This document shows, one piece after another, positions 6,365 through 8,508 of a DNA stretch of 8,508 bases. Origin of the DNA: Lachnospiraceae bacterium (GTDB lineage: Bacteria; Bacillota; Clostridia; Lachnospirales; Lachnospiraceae). Made by a program: the position numbers and the translations under genes. The stretch is from contig VSNH01000141.1 of NCBI GenBank assembly GCA_009774215.1, positions 1-8,508 of the forward strand, written 5' to 3'. A model generated the notes under the pieces. That model made no database searches. It was not told where the DNA came from and was given only the letters and a program-made list of their open reading frames with translations. Numbering within the stretch: position 1 is the stretch's first letter; each line of letters starts with the position of its first letter.

Positions 6365-6410
6365 AATGGTACGGATAAGATACACTTTATTTTGTGTAAC
6401 CGTATCTTGT
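6340..6410. other. Probable attachment-site junction (element left end)
   Basis: Host coding sequence for FDAAWG ends at 6346, and the NodB pattern is lost immediately after. The following bases contain three GGTA motifs (6350-6353, 6360-6363, 6368-6371) and an inverted repeat AAGATAC (6377-6383) / GTATCTT (6402-6408), with ACAC/GTGT nested inside. Large serine recombinases cross over at a 2-bp core flanked by imperfect half-sites of this general size. The GG-rich stretch TTGGGGCGGCGG around 6340-6351 offers candidate dinucleotide cores. The junction is inferred; the repeats are seen directly. Confidence 0.5.
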
Positions 6411-6432
6411 AGATGTGAATTTTTTGCTATTT

Positions 6433-6459
6433 TCGGCTGATGTTTGATGCATCAGCCGA
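6433..6459. terminator. Perfect hairpin overlapping the recombinase stop codon
   Basis: TCGGCTGATG (6433-6442) and CATCAGCCGA (6450-6459) form a perfect 10-bp stem with a 7-nt loop. The recombinase TGA (6452-6454) sits in one arm, and the palindrome TGATGCATCA (6445-6454) is nested within. No U-tract follows on the minus strand (AAAATAGCAAAAAATT), so it is not a classical intrinsic terminator. It may protect the 3' end of the recombinase mRNA or block read-through from the host side. Confidence 0.4.
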
Positions 6460-8062
6460 TATTCTCTTTGTTGGTGTAAACCGTTTTGAAAAGCGTTTCT
6501 AACTCACTTGAAAAATTGTATGTGATCTTGATTTTGTGGTTTTCATATACCGTTATTTCATGTATCATTTCCACTACAATATCCCTGTCCAATTTTTCAA
6601 TAGCTCTAAGCTCTAACAGACGTTTTATCCACGGGCTGTCAAAAATATCCGGCGTAGCTTCGTCCTGCCTGTTATCCATGCTTTTAAGCTGCTTTTCCAG
6701 TAATGCTTCTTTCTTTAGGTAATCCTGCCGATATGTGACAAATTCATCTTTGGAAATCAATTCGCTTCGGTAATCTTCGTAAACCGCTTTATTCAGCTTC
6801 CGTACTTTTTCCAGTTCAGCGGTCAGGCGCTTTTGCTCATTTTCATTTACCCGCTTTATTGTAACGGCTGCCTCTTGGTTCTGTTCAATGACTTCGCGCA
6901 TATTGTCAATGTTCTGCATGATAGCTTTCAAATCTTCCGAAATGATTTTTTCCAAAACCAAATGCGGTATAGGGTGCGGAGTACAATATTGTCTGCCGGA
7001 GCGTACATACGTCCCGCAATAGTAATTGACAATACCGCCGCCGTGTCCCGGTGTTCCGATTTTCTTTGTTAAAGCCCTGCCACAATCCCCACATTTCAAA
7101 AAACCTGCAAAAATACTCATGTTGCTGTTTAAGTCAAGATTGCGTGTCCTGCGCTTTAACAAATCCTGTACTTTGTTCCATGTTTCATCATCAATGATCG
7201 CTTCATGTGTGCCTTTTACCACAATCCAATCCTCTTTGTCTTGGGCTTTTGATTTTCCTCTCATTCTCTGGCTTTTCTTGTTCTGCACCATATTACCGAT
7301 ATACATTTCATTTTGTAAAATACGGTTTATAGTTGAGTACGTCCAGTAAGAGGTACTGTCTAAACGGTTGCTGTTTCTGTAATTATCTCCGTTTATCTTT
7401 TTGTATTCAGACGGGCATACAATTCCGTCCTCATTCAGCATAGCCGCAATACGGATTTTTCCATATCCCTCTATATAAAGTTTGAAGATTTTGCGGATAA
7501 CTCCGGCAGCGTATTCATCAATAACCAACTTGCTTTTATCAGCAGGAGATTTCTTATATCCATAGGAAGCAAACGCCCCTATAAATTCCCCTGCCCTTTG
7601 TTTGGTTTTCATGGAAGCATGGACTTTTTTTGAAATGTCCCTTGCATACTGCTCGTTAAAGATATTCTTTATTGGCAGCAGCATATCATAAGCCTGCTTC
7701 ATACTGTCAATATTATCCGTAATGGAAATGAAACGCACTTCGTGATCCGGGAAATAGCGTTCCAAATATTTTCCTGTGTCAATGTAATCACGTCCGAACC
7801 GCGAAAGGTCTTTCACAATGACACAATTCACTTTTCCGGCTTCTATGTCTGCAATCATTCTCTTAAATGACGGACGCTTAAAATTTGTTCCCGTAAAGCC
7901 GTCATCAATGTAGGTGTCATACAAAACAAAGTCGTCCTTGTCTTTTAAGTAATCTGTAATCAGTTTCCTCTGATTTCCAATACTGTCACTCTCTGCCTTA
8001 TCGCCGTCCTCTCTTGATAACCTAATATATTCAGCCACGTTGAAAAGTATATGTTTTCTCAT
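6452..8062 (-). CDS. Large serine recombinase (TnpX/TndX-like)
   Basis: This 536-residue site-specific recombinase catalyses excision and integration of the element by double-strand cleavage with 5' phosphoserine links. The ATG at 8062 follows a weak SD (AAAGG, 9 nt). The N-terminal resolvase domain (about 8-155) has the nucleophile Ser16 in YIRLSREDGD and the active-site arginines in VIVKDLSRFGRDYIDTGKYLE (82-102). The recombinase domain with ASYGYKK (165-171) and the YSTINRILQNEMYIGNMVQNKK segment follows to about 310. A zinc ribbon has Cys324, Cys327, Cys349 and Cys360 (CGDCGRAL... YYCG... YC). A long coiled coil spans about 378-465. The end (IHEITVYENHKIKITYNF) matches the usual C-terminal DUF4368-type tail of clostridial transposon recombinases. 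All catalytic residues are present and the length is normal, so it is probably functional. Confidence 0.93.
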   Translation of the reverse strand: MRKHILFNVAEYIRLSREDGDKAESDSIGNQRKLITDYLKDKDDFVLYDTYIDDGFTGTNFKRPSFKRMIADIEAGKVNCVIVKDLSRFGRDYIDTGKYLERYFPDHEVRFISITDNIDSMKQAYDMLLPIKNIFNEQYARDISKKVHASMKTKQRAGEFIGAFASYGYKKSPADKSKLVIDEYAAGVIRKIFKLYIEGYGKIRIAAMLNEDGIVCPSEYKKINGDNYRNSNRLDSTSYWTYSTINRILQNEMYIGNMVQNKKSQRMRGKSKAQDKEDWIVVKGTHEAIIDDETWNKVQDLLKRRTRNLDLNSNMSIFAGFLKCGDCGRALTKKIGTPGHGGGIVNYYCGTYVRSGRQYCTPHPIPHLVLEKIISEDLKAIMQNIDNMREVIEQNQEAAVTIKRVNENEQKRLTAELEKVRKLNKAVYEDYRSELISKDEFVTYRQDYLKKEALLEKQLKSMDNRQDEATPDIFDSPWIKRLLELRAIEKLDRDIVVEMIHEITVYENHKIKITYNFSSELETLFKTVYTNKENIG

Positions 8063-8132
8063 AATCTTTTACCTTTCAACCGCTTCCCTTGATCGTATTT
8101 TACTACAAAGAAGCGAATTTTCTATTGGTTTT

Positions 8133-8270
8133 TCACGGAGAAACATCTTTTTCAGTTTGTTCTTTTACATGGGTCTGAATAATACGGTTTACAAGCTCTG
8201 CGACAGTGATCTTGGCTAAAAATTCTCTTTCAATGGTATAGCGTGTAGTTTCCTGCTTGTCATTTTTCAA
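8133..8270 (-). CDS. Small TnpW-like element protein, TTG start
   Basis: This 45-codon gene reads from TTG at 8270 (KNDKQETTRYTIEREFLAKITVAELVNRIIQTHV...) to TGA at 8133. AGGAGG at 8280-8285 lies 9 nt before the TTG; no ATG or GTG exists in frame, so a TTG start is assumed. The pattern of a short polar start, a YTIEREF strand and an amphipathic helix ITVAELVNRII resembles the small TnpW proteins of Tn4451-type elements, which sit beside the recombinase and have no settled function. It is separated from the recombinase by 70 nt and is probably co-transcribed with it. The family assignment is from recalled pattern only. Confidence 0.6.
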   Translation of the reverse strand: MKNDKQETTRYTIEREFLAKITVAELVNRIIQTHVKEQTEKDVSP

Positions 8271-8328
8271 TCGGCTGTCCCTCCTGCATATAATCAGTTC
8301 AAACAATGTTCTACAACCTACTCATAAC

Positions 8329-8359
8329 AGCATATTAGATACAGCTTATCCAATATGCT
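8329..8359. promoter_or_regulatory. Long hairpin upstream of the TnpW-like gene
   Basis: AGCATATT (8329-8336) pairs with AATATGCT (8352-8359). After one A/C mismatch, GATA (8338-8341) pairs with TATC (8347-8350) around a 5-nt loop. The stem lies about 60 nt upstream of the TnpW-like start codon. It could be an operator for an element regulator, or a terminator for the minus-strand gene entering from the right, but no U-tract follows on that strand. On the plus strand a T-rich stretch (TTGTTTTT) follows nearby. Confidence 0.45.
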
Positions 8360-8416
8360 AAATTGTTTTTGGATAAAATGAGCGAAACGGACGGGACGGG
8401 CTTTAGTCGGGCAGCT

Positions 8417-8508
8417 CTACCTTGCCGACAAGAGAATAATAGATTTCGATTTCCTGCTGCGGAGCTTCCCCCGGCGTTTCCCGTCAAGGGCTTCCGATTC
8501 GTGGATTA
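8417..8508 (-). CDS. 3' end of an unidentified element gene, open at window edge
   Basis: A minus-strand frame open at the right edge ends at TAG (8417-8419). Its last residues are IHESEALDGKRRGKLRSRKSK followed by SIILLSAR. A basic tail after a His/Glu/Ala stretch would fit an accessory protein of a conjugative element, but I cannot name it. A second frame, from a stop at 8484 to TAA at 8403, ends QEIEIYYSLVGKVELPD and also looks protein-like. A frameshift or two overlapping frames cannot be excluded. Confidence 0.3.
   Translation of the reverse strand, partial: IHESEALDGKRRGKLRSRKSKSIILLSAR

Larger units (their letters stand above)
6347..8508. mobile_element. Integrative element with large serine recombinase (left end and part of interior)
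   Basis: The region from the break in the deacetylase to the window end is AT-richer than the host genes. It carries an element-type gene set: a large serine recombinase with its 3' end facing the junction, a TnpW-like small gene, and the tail of another minus-strand gene. A recombinase gene at the extreme end of the element is the layout of Tn4451/Tn5397-type elements and related clostridial ICEs. The left junction lies between about 6344 and 6361; the exact crossover cannot be placed without the empty site. The right junction and cargo are outside the window. Confidence 0.8.

Noticed and set aside
8403..8486. Frame ending EIYYSLVGKVELPD as a complete small gene
   Set aside because: It is protein-like, but it has an in-frame stop at its upstream side, no start codon and no SD. 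It is only noted as an alternative to the open-edge frame.

Overview
The window looks like a chromosome segment of a Clostridia bacterium, most likely Lachnospiraceae. This is an inference from the moderately GC-rich host genes with strong Shine-Dalgarno (SD) sites, the Gram-positive style PTS proteins, a lachnospiraceal-looking HPr, a FliD-like cysteine-free protein, and an AT-richer integrative element carrying a large serine recombinase. No rRNA, tRNA or CRISPR array was seen.

Left (89-1771). A minus-strand gene encodes a 412-residue, cysteine- and tryptophan-free protein. It has two copies of a domain resembling the C-terminal part of the flagellar cap protein FliD. It is preceded by a long leader of about 200 nt containing four consecutive inverted repeats and a possible 50-codon upstream ORF. 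A strong SD at the left edge suggests another minus-strand gene follows just outside the window. The leader is divergent from the next operon, which has a near-consensus sigma-A promoter (TTGACA-N17-TATAGT).

Centre (1772-5827). A plus-strand operon holds a complete sugar phosphorelay: EIIA (crr-like), Enzyme I (ptsI), HPr (ptsH-like) and a membrane EIICB of the glucose/N-acetylglucosamine family that most resembles NagE. Phosphate would pass from PEP to EI His187, HPr His15, EIIA His85 and EIIB Cys436, then to the incoming sugar. HPr has Lys where the regulatory Ser46 is expected, so this relay may be blind to HPr kinase. A hairpin with a short T-run follows the operon.

Right (5870-8508). 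A membrane-anchored polysaccharide deacetylase gene has an SD buried in a perfect inverted repeat, with an alternative competing hairpin. The gene breaks off at the first catalytic motif (FDAAWG). The DNA beyond is a mobile element: a terminal region with inverted repeats, a minus-strand large serine recombinase (536 aa) whose 3' end lies about 100 bp from the junction, a small TTG-start TnpW-like gene upstream of it, a hairpin, and the end of an unidentified gene running off the edge. The element therefore appears to have integrated into the deacetylase gene and disrupted it. The other junction lies beyond the window.
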